A stretch of DNA of 60,258 nt from positions 1 through 60,258 of the forward strand of contig JADKBW010000016.1 of the NCBI GenBank assembly GCA_016714905.1, read 5' to 3'. The stretch comes from Flavobacterium sp. (GTDB taxonomy: Bacteria; Bacteroidota; Bacteroidia; Flavobacteriales; Flavobacteriaceae). Of this stretch, positions 17,786-25,663 are shown in pieces. Below the pieces are notes generated by a model. That model did not search any database and had not been told where the DNA came from. It worked only from the letters and a program-made list of their open reading frames with translations. The translations under genes were made by a program, and so were the position numbers. Position 1 is the stretch's first letter. Each line of letters opens with the position of its first letter.

Positions 17786-18487
17786 TTATTTTAAGTCTAA
17801 AACGTCTTTCATTGAAAAAACTCCTTTTTTGCCCATTATCCATTCTGCAGCAATCACGGCGCCCAAGGCAAAACCTTCTCTGTTGTGCGCAGTATGCTTG
17901 ATTTCAATCGAATCGATTTCAGAATCGTAAATCACCGTATGTGTTCCTGGTACATTTTCAATTCTTTGGGCATCGATGAGCACTTCATTCAAATGGGCGT
18001 TTTGTAAAACCCAATTCGTATATTGCGATTGCTGAATAATATCATTCGCTAAAGTGATTGCCGTTCCACTTGGACTATCCAATTTTTGTGTGTGATGAAT
18101 TTCCTCCATTCGCACTTTATACTGATCGAATTTCGACATCAATTTCGCTAAATACGTATTCATTTCAAAAAACAAATTAACGCCTAAACTGAAATTAGAA
18201 CCATAAATCATGGCGCCGTTCTTTGCTTTACAGTGCGCCACCATTTCTTCATATTGAGAAAGCCAACCAGTGGTGCCACAAATAACTGGAACGTTAGTAT
18301 CAAAACAAGTCATAATGTTACCGACTGCAGCATCAGGAATGCTAAAATCAATGGCGACATCTGCATTTTCTAATCCATCGAAAGAAGAAGAACTGGTTTT
18401 TCGAAGTACAATTTGATGCCCACGAGACAAAGCGATTTTCTCAATCACTTTTCCCATTTTACCATATCCTAGCAGTGCAATTTTCAT
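17786..18487 (-). CDS. dapB: 4-hydroxy-tetrahydrodipicolinate reductase
   Basis: 233-residue cytoplasmic enzyme of the diaminopimelate/lysine pathway, reducing hydroxy-tetrahydrodipicolinate with NAD(P)H. The cofactor site GYGKMGK is at residues 7-13, CGTTGW is in the middle, and the signature EIHHTQKLDSPSGTA holds the catalytic His and Lys. The start codon overlaps the DUF5683 stop by 4 bases (ATGA). It supplies precursor for peptidoglycan and sits in a block with lepB and parAB. Confidence 0.95.
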   Translation of the reverse strand: MKIALLGYGKMGKVIEKIALSRGHQIVLRKTSSSSFDGLENADVAIDFSIPDAAVGNIMTCFDTNVPVICGTTGWLSQYEEMVAHCKAKNGAMIYGSNFSLGVNLFFEMNTYLAKLMSKFDQYKVRMEEIHHTQKLDSPSGTAITLANDIIQQSQYTNWVLQNAHLNEVLIDAQRIENVPGTHTVIYDSEIDSIEIKHTAHNREGFALGAVIAAEWIMGKKGVFSMKDVLDLK

Positions 18488-19047
18488 TTGAATTTGTAAT
18501 TTAGAGCCACGCCAAAATTAGGCTTCATATAGCGTTGATCAAGAAATAAGTCTTGTCGAATAGATAAATTATCGTTTACATTAAACTGTCCTAAATGCGC
18601 ATCAACGTTTGCATCAATGATATTTAACACATAAAACCCAACCGTCAATAACAGCGACAAATCTCGATTTTTTTTGTAAAATCGTTGTGCTTCTATTAAA
18701 CGATCATCATCTAAGTAATCATACTTGGGATTGGAAATTCCGGCCAACCGGTCTTTGTAGACGCCACGGAATTCATGGTAAAAATTGTTGTTCCTGTTAT
18801 AGAAATAAATTGTGGTCGCGAGGGCACCATATACAATTGGAATTTTCCAATATTTCTTATTGTATGCCTGACCTAACCCAGGAAGAATCGCAGAATAAAA
18901 CGCTGCTTTAGCGGGTGTAAGCGGATTGATGTCATCGTTTTTTATGGAGTCTTTGGCGATTAAAAGTGGAGCAGTTTGTTCTTGACCAAAAATCAGTGGC
19001 GTTGTGCTAAAAAATAGCCAAATTAGTATGACGATCCTACTCAGCAC
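18484..19047 (-). CDS. DUF5683 domain membrane protein
   Basis: 187-residue protein with an N-terminal signal (IVILIWLFFSTTPLIFGQ) and the DUF5683 core PAKAAFYSAILPGLGQAYNKKYWKIPIVYGAL, a glycine-containing membrane segment. At least one further hydrophobic segment (LSLLLTVGFYVLNIIDANVDAHL) follows. The function is unknown. The family is regularly found between parB and dapB in Flavobacteriaceae, as here. It starts right after the parB stop with no gap and overlaps dapB. Confidence 0.85.
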   Translation of the reverse strand: MLSRIVILIWLFFSTTPLIFGQEQTAPLLIAKDSIKNDDINPLTPAKAAFYSAILPGLGQAYNKKYWKIPIVYGALATTIYFYNRNNNFYHEFRGVYKDRLAGISNPKYDYLDDDRLIEAQRFYKKNRDLSLLLTVGFYVLNIIDANVDAHLGQFNVNDNLSIRQDLFLDQRYMKPNFGVALNYKFK

Positions 19048-19947
19048 TTACCCTTTAATCAATTTGATGATTCTATTAAAGTCTTCTTCCGAGTGAAATG
19101 GTATTGTAATTTTCCCTTTTCCGTTTCCAGCTACTTTTACGTCCACTTTGGTTCCAAAATAATTGGCAATGGCTTTTTTCTCGTGTTCGGCGATATCAAA
19201 TGACGCTGTTTTTGCAGTTTTTTTTGCGGTCGGTTTGATGCTTTCTTGGTAATTTTTGACCAAGGCTTCGGTTTCTCTTACCGATAAATTTTGACTTACA
19301 ATTTTTTGATAGATATCAGTTTGTACGTCTTGATCGTCAATATTAATAATCGCACGACCATGACCCATGCTGATAAAACCATCACGAATACCCGTTTGAA
19401 TAATCGGATCTAATTTTAATAAGCGTAAATAATTGGCAATAGTAGAGCGTTTCTTACCCACACGTTCGCTCATTTGTTCTTGCGTCAATTGAATTTCATC
19501 AATCAATCTTTGGTAGGAGAGCGCAATCTCAATCGGATCTAAATCATGACGTTGGATATTTTCTACCAAAGCCATTTCTAACGATTCCTGATCATTGGCG
19601 ATTCGGATATACGCTGGAATTGTAGTTAAACCGTTTATTTTAGAAGCACGCAGTCGTCTTTCCCCAGAGATTAATTGGTATTGATTGAAGTCGATTTTAC
19701 GAACCGTAATCGGCTGAATCACACCCAATTCACGAATAGACATCGCTAATTCCTGCAATGATTCTTCATTAAAATTACTTCTCGGTTGAAACGGATTGAT
19801 TTCAATCGCATCAATATCCAATTCAATGATATGACCCACCAATTTTTCGGCATTCTTATCATTTACAGACTGAATATTGTTTTCAGGATCTTTCAACAAG
19901 GCAGATAATCCTCTTCCCAATGCTTGTTTTTTTACTGCTTGTGACAT
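19048..19947 (-). CDS. parB: Chromosome partitioning protein ParB
   Basis: 299-residue CTP-dependent sliding clamp that loads at parS sites and spreads. The N-terminus shows KKQALGRGLSALL, then the CTP/arginine motif SGERRLRASK and the helix-turn-helix TQEQMSERVGKKRSTIANYLRLLKL. A Lys-rich linker leads to the C-terminal dimer domain ending in NRIIKLIKG. It starts 4 bases after the parA stop. No full parS consensus (TGTTTCACGTGAAACA) was noticed in the window. The pair marks an origin-proximal chromosome region in many bacteria. Confidence 0.95.
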   Translation of the reverse strand: MSQAVKKQALGRGLSALLKDPENNIQSVNDKNAEKLVGHIIELDIDAIEINPFQPRSNFNEESLQELAMSIRELGVIQPITVRKIDFNQYQLISGERRLRASKINGLTTIPAYIRIANDQESLEMALVENIQRHDLDPIEIALSYQRLIDEIQLTQEQMSERVGKKRSTIANYLRLLKLDPIIQTGIRDGFISMGHGRAIINIDDQDVQTDIYQKIVSQNLSVRETEALVKNYQESIKPTAKKTAKTASFDIAEHEKKAIANYFGTKVDVKVAGNGKGKITIPFHSEEDFNRIIKLIKG

Positions 19948-19951
19948 ACTT

Positions 19952-20719
19952 CTAATTACTATTTTTCTTAATAATCTCTTGAGCTAAATGAAGGTAATTC
20001 GTTGCTCCTTTGCTTGTTGCGTCGTAATTGATGATGCTTTCACCATAACTCGGCGCTTCACTCAATTTGACATTTCGCTGAATGATTGTAGTAAAAACCA
20101 TGTCATTAAAATGCTTTTGAACTTCCTCTACCACCTGATTCGACAAACGCAATCTCGAATCGAACATGGTCAATAATAAACCTTCAATATCTAGTTCTGG
20201 ATTGTGAATTTTTTGCACGCTTTTGATGGTGTTTAGCAACTTGCCCAAGCCTTCCAAAGCATAATATTCGCACTGAATTGGTATAATCACCGAGTCAGAA
20301 GCCGTCAACGCATTTAAAGTCAACAAACCCAACGATGGCGCGCAATCAATCAAAATATAATCGTATTCATCTTTGATTGAAGCCAAAGCTTGTTTGAGCA
20401 TATACTCCCGATTTTCTTTGTCGACCAATTCAATTTCAATCGCCACCAAATCAATATGCGCTGGAATCACCCAAACGTTGGGCGCCGAGCATTTGATAAT
20501 GGCTTCCTGAGGCAAATTGCTGTGTTCCAACATCTGATAGGTACCAATCGATACTGTTTCGATATCGATACCTAAACCTGAACTCGCATTCGCTTGCGGG
20601 TCGGCATCAATAAGCAACACTTTTTTCTCTAAAACACCCAGTGATGCTGCCAAATTTACCGAAGTGGTCGTTTTTCCAACACCGCCTTTTTGATTGGCTA
20701 TCGCAATGATTTTACCCAT
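19952..20719 (-). CDS. parA: Chromosome partitioning ATPase ParA
   Basis: 255-residue deviant Walker ATPase that segregates ParB-parS complexes. The signature KGGVGKTTT is at residues 10-18 with both lysines. Walker A' DADPQAN and the DCAPSLGLLTLNAL segment are present. Length is that of chromosomal ParA/Soj without an N-terminal HTH. It is first gene of the minus-strand block parA-parB-DUF5683-dapB-lepB-wbqC. The 400-base upstream gap is full of repeats and no perfect TAnnTTTG box was found close to the start. Confidence 0.96.
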   Translation of the reverse strand: MGKIIAIANQKGGVGKTTTSVNLAASLGVLEKKVLLIDADPQANASSGLGIDIETVSIGTYQMLEHSNLPQEAIIKCSAPNVWVIPAHIDLVAIEIELVDKENREYMLKQALASIKDEYDYILIDCAPSLGLLTLNALTASDSVIIPIQCEYYALEGLGKLLNTIKSVQKIHNPELDIEGLLLTMFDSRLRLSNQVVEEVQKHFNDMVFTTIIQRNVKLSEAPSYGESIINYDATSKGATNYLHLAQEIIKKNSN

Positions 20720-20812
20720 TTATTTTTTCAGATTTTGAGCCGTAAAAATACAATTAAATCTGGGTTTTTCAAGGGTTATTTGTTAACAAAAGTTAATAAG
20801 GCTAAGTTGATG

Positions 20813-20840
20813 GTTGTCAGTTGTTGGTTGCTTGTTTTTA
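20813..20840 (+). repeat. Heptamer array beside palindromic element A
   Basis: Four phased 7-base units, each starting GTT (GTTGTCA, GTTGTTG, GTTGCTT, GTTTTTA). The last unit overlaps the end of the dispersed element at 20835. It lies in the parA upstream region. Confidence 0.5.
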
Positions 20841-20973
20841 GGAGCTATTCCGGCTATCCACTCTATCTTTTTATCCTGAACTCGTTTCAGGATCTCTTCG
20901 GAAATATTTAGGAATCTGTTAAAGATCCCGAAACGAGTTCAGGATAAAAAGGATGCCGTTCCTATCCGGGCTA
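20835..20973 (-). repeat. Dispersed palindromic element, copy A
   Basis: On the minus strand it starts TAGCCCGGATAGG and ends GGAATAGCTCCTAAAAA, arms shared with copies B and C. The centre is a 28-base inverted repeat (20868-20895 with 20923-20950, one mismatch) around a 27-base loop. It is non-coding. Confidence 0.7.
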
Positions 20974-21019
20974 GGGCTCAGATTCATGACAACAAGTTCT
21001 TGATAATTATGGAATGCCA

Positions 21020-21104
21020 TAGCCCAGATAGTAGTGAAAATCCTTTTGTGCCGTTGTTCGGCAGAAAAGATTGTAACGGATAGCTGGAAATAGCTCCCAA
21101 AAAA
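21020..21104 (+). repeat. Dispersed palindromic element, copy B
   Basis: Starts TAGCCCAGATAGTAGTG and ends with GGATAGCTGGAAATAGCTCCC plus an A run. The short centre is a small hairpin (TGCCG paired with CGGCA). It is opposite in orientation to copy A 46 bases away, so A and B together form a larger inverted pair spanning 20835-21104. Confidence 0.7.
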
Positions 21105-21131
21105 TTATCAATTATCAATTATCAATTATTT
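21104..21131 (+). repeat. Heptamer tandem repeat ATTATCA
   Basis: Three exact ATTATCA units and a degenerate fourth. The array runs into the 3' end of the SDR gene and supplies its TGA stop codon on the minus strand (21122-21124). Confidence 0.65.
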
Positions 21132-22003
21132 TTTTTAGCCTTTATCATCATCTCCAACATATCCCACATTTCTTCCGGAATTTGTTCCAGTAGGTTGAAT
21201 TGTCCAGCGCCTTTCAACCATTCGCCACCATCAATCACAACGACTTCACCATTGATATATGCGGAGAAATCAGACACCAAATAAGCCGCTAGGTTCGCCA
21301 ATTCTTGGTGATCTCCAACGCGTTTCAAAGGCACTTTCTTCGCCATGTCGAATTTTTCTGCTAAATCACCAGGAAGTAATCTATCCCAAGCGCCTTTCGT
21401 GGGAAAAGGGCCGGGAGCAATGGCATTCGAGCGGATTCCGTATTTTGCCCACTCAACCGCCAAGCTTCGAGTCATGGCTAAAACGCCCGCTTTTGCCGTG
21501 GCACTCGGAACCACATAAGCGGATCCTGTAAAAGCATAGGTCGTAACGATATTCAAAATGGTTGCAGATTCCTGTTTGCTGTCAATCCAATGTTTTCCGA
21601 AAGCGAGTGTGCAATTCTTAGAACCTTTTAGAACGATATCAATTACCGTATCAAAAGCGTTTGCAGACAAGCGTTCAGTTAGGTGAAATAAAGTTCCCGC
21701 GGCGTTGTTGAGCAGCACATCGACTTTCCCAAAGGTTTTCAAAACGTTTTCCAGCATCGCTTCAACTTGATCGTAGTGTCGGACATCGCAGGCCAATGGC
21801 AAACAAGTTCCACCAGTTTTTGATTCTAATTCTTGCGCTGTTGTTTTAAGTTTTTCGAGATCTCGCGACGTAATAGCGACTTGCGCGCCGAGTTCTAGAA
21901 AGTATTGGGTCATCGCTTTTCCTAAGCCGCTGCCACCGCCGGTTACGACGATAACTTTTCCTTTGAGTGCGTCGTCACGAAGCATTTTTGCTGAAAAATT
22001 CAT
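21122..22003 (-). CDS. SDR oxidoreductase resembling 2,4-dienoyl-CoA reductase
   Basis: 293-residue classical-type short-chain dehydrogenase. The Rossmann motif TGGGSGLG is near residue 21 and NNAAG follows further on. The usual YxxxK pair is absent; the site reads VVPSATAKAGV, that is SxxxK. Ser plus Lys at this position is the arrangement of mitochondrial-type 2,4-dienoyl-CoA reductases, which reduce dienoyl-CoA in the beta-oxidation of unsaturated fatty acids. The APGPFPTKGAWDRL segment also fits that group. I infer a fatty-acid role; substrate is not provable here. It is a stand-alone minus-strand gene after the aminotransferase. Confidence 0.85.
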   Translation of the reverse strand: MNFSAKMLRDDALKGKVIVVTGGGSGLGKAMTQYFLELGAQVAITSRDLEKLKTTAQELESKTGGTCLPLACDVRHYDQVEAMLENVLKTFGKVDVLLNNAAGTLFHLTERLSANAFDTVIDIVLKGSKNCTLAFGKHWIDSKQESATILNIVTTYAFTGSAYVVPSATAKAGVLAMTRSLAVEWAKYGIRSNAIAPGPFPTKGAWDRLLPGDLAEKFDMAKKVPLKRVGDHQELANLAAYLVSDFSAYINGEVVVIDGGEWLKGAGQFNLLEQIPEEMWDMLEMMIKAKKNN

Positions 22004-22112
22004 ATTTAAATATTTAGAAAAGTAAAAATAGGGAAAATTATGACTGCAAGGTGATGAAGTTTTGCTTTCTCAATAGTGGACCATTGTATTATTAAGTTCA
22101 CATTGCAAATTT

Positions 22113-23240
22113 CTATAGTTTTCGTAGCAATGAGGCCGATTTTTCTAATGTTGTATCTTCTTTTGCAAAACAAAACCGGATGCATTTCAAAGTGGTCTCG
22201 CCAGCAAAAAATGGTGAAAGCGGAATGGTCGCCACGCCATAATCGATGAGGAGTTTTTTTGAAAATTCAATATCATTTTCTTGTGAAATGGCATCATACA
22301 TTGCGGTTTGAAAGTAAGTGCCTTCGCAGGGTAGTAGCTCAAATTTTGAACCGCGCAGGAGCTCGCTGAAGTAATCTCTTTTTTCTTTGTAAAAATCCCC
22401 AAGTGAATTGATATCTGCTACATCCAAGTAATCGTTTAAGGCGTATTGCGCAACGCTATTGACACTAAAAACTAAGAATTGATGCACTTTCTTTATTTCC
22501 GTCATCAGGGGTTCTGGCGCCACTAAGTAACCGACTTTCCATCCTGTAATATGAAATGACTTTCCAAACGAAGAAACCACAACGCTTTTGTCACGTAGTT
22601 TCGCACGATGATGCGCAGAAATATGTTTGTTTTCAAAAGTAATATATTCATAAACTTCATCAGCAAGCACCACTACATTTGGGAAAACATCTAGTAATTT
22701 TTCTAACTGCACATAGTCTGCTTCTGACCAAATTCGACCTGACGGATTGTGTGGATTGTTGGTAATGATCATGCGCGTCTTTTCGTTCATTACTGCTGAA
22801 ATTGCTTCCCAATTGGGCGTAAAATCATCATTCATGTTCACGCGAATGGGCTTTGCATTGCAGAGCAATATGGGAGTTTCATAGCAATCATAACTTGGAT
22901 CGAGGATGATTACTTCTTCATTCAAACCGACCAAAGCTTGTATCGAAGCAAAAATACCTTCAGTTGCGCCAGCTGTGATGAGGATGTTGGTTGTTGGGTT
23001 TACTTTTCTTCGATAGGAGGTAAAAGTTAGGTTGGCAATTTTTTCCATAAGTGGGGGATATCCTGCCATCGGCAAATACTGGTGGATTTCTTCCTTTGCC
23101 CATTTTGATGTGATTTCTTTCAGTATCGGATCTACCGGAAAGTTGGGAAATCCTTGTGCCAGATTGATGGCATTGTGCTGGTTGGCCAATTGCGACATGA
23201 CGGAGAAAATACTTGGACCAATATGTGGGAGTTTTGACAT
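22113..23240 (-). CDS. PLP-dependent aminotransferase, methionine/kynurenine type
   Basis: 375-residue fold-type I class I/II aminotransferase close to YbdL/methionine aminotransferases. NLAQGFPNFP is near the N-terminus, NNPHNPSGRIW in the middle, ADEVYEYITF supplies the cofactor-ring Asp and Tyr, and SFGKSFHITGWKVGYL carries the PLP-binding Lys. The conserved C-terminal Arg lies in IRFCFAKED. It probably transfers amino groups from methionine or aromatic amino acids, for instance in methionine salvage. The tRNA-Pro gene lies 100 bases upstream. Confidence 0.9.
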   Translation of the reverse strand: MSKLPHIGPSIFSVMSQLANQHNAINLAQGFPNFPVDPILKEITSKWAKEEIHQYLPMAGYPPLMEKIANLTFTSYRRKVNPTTNILITAGATEGIFASIQALVGLNEEVIILDPSYDCYETPILLCNAKPIRVNMNDDFTPNWEAISAVMNEKTRMIITNNPHNPSGRIWSEADYVQLEKLLDVFPNVVVLADEVYEYITFENKHISAHHRAKLRDKSVVVSSFGKSFHITGWKVGYLVAPEPLMTEIKKVHQFLVFSVNSVAQYALNDYLDVADINSLGDFYKEKRDYFSELLRGSKFELLPCEGTYFQTAMYDAISQENDIEFSKKLLIDYGVATIPLSPFFAGETTLKCIRFCFAKEDTTLEKSASLLRKL

Positions 23241-23302
23241 GTTCTTGGGGTTGATGAATTAAAAATAGTCATTCATCGTGAAGCGACAAATTTTATTTTC
23301 AC

Positions 23303-23336
23303 AAAAAAATCCATTCTTAGGAACAAGAATGGATTT
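23303..23336 (-). terminator. Rho-independent terminator of tRNA-Pro
   Basis: A perfect 12-base stem (23307-23318 with 23325-23336) and a 6-base loop, followed on the minus strand by a T run at 23309-23303. It starts 4 bases after the tRNA 3' end. Confidence 0.85.
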
Positions 23337-23340
23337 GTAG

Positions 23341-23414
23341 TCGGGATGACTGGATTCGAACCAGCGACCCCTAGCACCCCATGCTAGTACGCTACCTGGC
23401 TGCGCTACATCCCG
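23341..23414 (-). tRNA. tRNA-Pro (anticodon GGG)
   Basis: A 74-base cloverleaf. Acceptor CGGGATG pairs with CATCCCG, with discriminator A. The D arm is GCGC/GCGT, the anticodon stem is CTAGC/GCTAG with loop ATGGGGT (anticodon GGG), and the T arm is GCTGG/CCAGT with loop TTCGAAT. CCA is not encoded. It reads CCC and CCU codons. Confidence 0.96.
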
Positions 23415-23492
23415 CTTATTTTCGGAATGCAAATATATTTTTTTTCTCTAAAATGTAAAACTGTTCTTTAGAAATAGGAGGGAAGAAAATAC

Positions 23493-24185
23493 TTATTCCA
23501 TATTTTTCTTTCTTCGAGAAGCGTTTTGATTCAGTTTGAACTGATAGTTGAATGTTTTGAGTTTACTTCTTCGTTCTTCTGCTCTTAACTTCAATTTTAG
23601 TTCAAAGTTCATGTCAACAGAATTTAATTGCTTAATAGCATTAGAAAAAATTGCTTCTTTTTCTTTTTTGTTGACCGTCTCTTTTTGAGTTGAGATTGCT
23701 TCTTTTTTCGGAACATCGTCTTCGTTTTCTGAAAGATTTTCTTTTTTAGGGGAAGGAAAATCAAAAGACAAAACAATCTGGTCGTCATCTGGACTCATCT
23801 TGACCACAAAATTATCAACGACAAAATGGTCTGAAAAAATTCTGTTTTTGAGCAACATCGCTTGATCTAATATTCCATTGACATTGTAAAGGGTGCTATG
23901 GTCGTTCAAATAATGAATAATCTCCTCAATCGCGTTTGGTGCTGCGTCATAATGCAGGTAATTCTCTTTTCCAACAAATACAATCGCCGCTTTAGAACCT
24001 ACGCTAAACTTCTTTGAAAGATATAGTTTGGAATAATCGGAGTTGGTAGAATCGTAAGTCTTAAACGCTGTAATATTGTGTCGGTTGTCGACTTGGTGGC
24101 GATAAAGAACGCCCTTGCCATCCGCATAAATCGGTTCTCTAAATGAATTTTCTTTTTTGTCCTTACTGTAACCGATTAGTTTCAT
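23493..24185 (-). CDS. Hypothetical protein
   Basis: I do not recognise this protein of 230 residues (from the ATG at 24185; an in-frame start 18 bases upstream is possible). No signal peptide or membrane segment is visible. The first 150 residues look globular, with strands such as KAAIVFVGKENYLHY and FVVDNFVVKMSPDDDQIVLSF. Residues 150-180 are a Glu/Lys-rich, probably disordered linker. The C-terminal 50 residues are strongly basic (LKLKLRAEERRSKLKTF, RRKKN) and could bind nucleic acid. It is alone between the tRNA and a 340-base gap. Confidence 0.6.
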   Translation of the reverse strand: MKLIGYSKDKKENSFREPIYADGKGVLYRHQVDNRHNITAFKTYDSTNSDYSKLYLSKKFSVGSKAAIVFVGKENYLHYDAAPNAIEEIIHYLNDHSTLYNVNGILDQAMLLKNRIFSDHFVVDNFVVKMSPDDDQIVLSFDFPSPKKENLSENEDDVPKKEAISTQKETVNKKEKEAIFSNAIKQLNSVDMNFELKLKLRAEERRSKLKTFNYQFKLNQNASRRKKNME

Positions 24186-24526
24186 TGGTTTCTTTTCTAG
24201 CAAACATTAGAAAAAGCAGGTTTGAAAACAGAAAGTGTCTGGGGATCGTACTTTACCGCAACTAAAGTATGAAATATTTTCTTATTAAAAAAACACCAAA
24301 TAGCGCTGTTTTTTCGTTCTATCCGTCAAGGTTGCTTTACTGAGAAATTGCTACTGCATTTTTTAGTAATACATACAGCGCGGCAGTTATTTTTTAGATT
24401 AAGACGAATCACATTATATATTTCCGACGATAGTTTTGCACTTGATTATTTAGATTTTAGATTCAATACTAAAAATGAAGTGATGTTCCTATTTCAAAGA
24501 TGTGCCAATCTATTTTTAGGTTGATT
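24186..24526. other. Intergenic gap without recognised features
   Basis: About 340 AT-rich bases between two minus-strand genes. I see no RNA gene, convincing hairpin with a T run, TAnnTTTG box or coding remnant. Confidence 0.5.
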
Positions 24527-25645
24527 TTAGTTGCACGGCGGAAGCGAATTAATCCATTCCGTCACCAATTGAATTCCTTCTTGATGTGCAATGGTTCTTC
24601 CAATTCGTGGCATTCTAAAATTAGGTGAGTTTGTACTTAATAAATACAAAATAGTGGACTCATTAGTGTTATTCGGGCTTACAATAAGTCCGCGATCGAA
24701 GCCTGGTACTTGAATATCTCCTGGCACACAAACGCCCATATTTGAAGGAATAGATGTTTGATTAAAAGCCATCCGTATTGTCTGCATATATTCCGCATTG
24801 CCGCCCTCTTGATGACAATGCGCGCAATTGATATCAAAGTAGGAGCGAACTCTTAAATCTAAACTCTTGGAGGTGTCTTTATAATCAACCATCGAAACAA
24901 TTGTTGCAGGTAAATTATTTTCTAAATATCCAAATTCAATCCATTTTGCGAGTTGGTTTTTTGTACCCGTCGAATAAGGAAATGTCGTGTTCAAATGCTG
25001 TGGCTTAATTCCAATAGGTCTGCTTTTGCCGTTGTTATCATGGCACGTTTTACATTGATTAGTAGAAGGAATTTGATAATCTATATTTTGCGTTGTGCTA
25101 TTTTGGTCTATCCAAGAAATTGGTATCGTGCTAGCTTGTGTTTGTAGCGTTGCCTCTGTTTGATCTGCATTCCAAACATATTCTGCAAAAATCCAACCAT
25201 CAGTTTCCTCATTTTCCTCAGTGATCTTGATCATCACTCTAGTTTCGATAATTTTCGTTGTATTTGAGGGTTGTACATTGTTATAATAAAATGTTTTTAT
25301 CAATGCAGAACCAACGGGTAATTTTAAAATATCTGCATCACTGGTATAAGTAGCCTTCGTTCCGTTAGGTAACCAAACAAATCTGTTTTTTAAAGCATAA
25401 TCTGTAAAAAGCTCACTGGCTGGCTTGTATGGAATGACTCCGTAGGAGGGTTGTTGGTTTTTGATTTCACCTTTAAAGAATTGATATTGTGACAGATTTG
25501 CGTAGGGAACTTCTGCTAAATTAACCACCACTGGACTCACTTCAATAGGAACGTACTCGTCCTTATCGGAGGCACAAGAGAAGACGAGTGTTAATAGCAT
25601 CGCTACAGAAACAACGATTGAAATAGGTACAATTTTATTCTTCAT
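24527..25645 (-). CDS. Diheme c-type cytochrome lipoprotein, SO2930-like
   Basis: 372-residue exported lipoprotein (signal ending MLLTLVFSC, Cys24) with two heme-binding CxxCH motifs, CKTCH near residue 197 and CAHCH near 277. Met in the segment NFRMPRIGRT near the C-terminus is a likely distal ligand. Overall arrangement fits the SO2930-family diheme cytochromes (TIGR03806). It probably passes electrons in the periplasm or on the outer membrane; the partner is unknown. The start lies 18 bases after the mutB stop on the same strand. That closeness suggests read-through, although a TAAGTTTG box at 25666-25659 could give its own start. Confidence 0.85.
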   Translation of the reverse strand: MKNKIVPISIVVSVAMLLTLVFSCASDKDEYVPIEVSPVVVNLAEVPYANLSQYQFFKGEIKNQQPSYGVIPYKPASELFTDYALKNRFVWLPNGTKATYTSDADILKLPVGSALIKTFYYNNVQPSNTTKIIETRVMIKITEENEETDGWIFAEYVWNADQTEATLQTQASTIPISWIDQNSTTQNIDYQIPSTNQCKTCHDNNGKSRPIGIKPQHLNTTFPYSTGTKNQLAKWIEFGYLENNLPATIVSMVDYKDTSKSLDLRVRSYFDINCAHCHQEGGNAEYMQTIRMAFNQTSIPSNMGVCVPGDIQVPGFDRGLIVSPNNTNESTILYLLSTNSPNFRMPRIGRTIAHQEGIQLVTEWINSLPPCN

Positions 25646-25663
25646 AGTTCAAAAAAAACAAAC

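Noticed and set aside
19048..20720. parS site inside parAB
   Set aside because: I looked for TGTTTCACGTGAAACA-like sequence and saw none in this interval or nearby.
20835..21104. rRNA or structured RNA gene
   Set aside because: Pairing is strong, but the centres of the three copies are unrelated and no known RNA family motif is seen.
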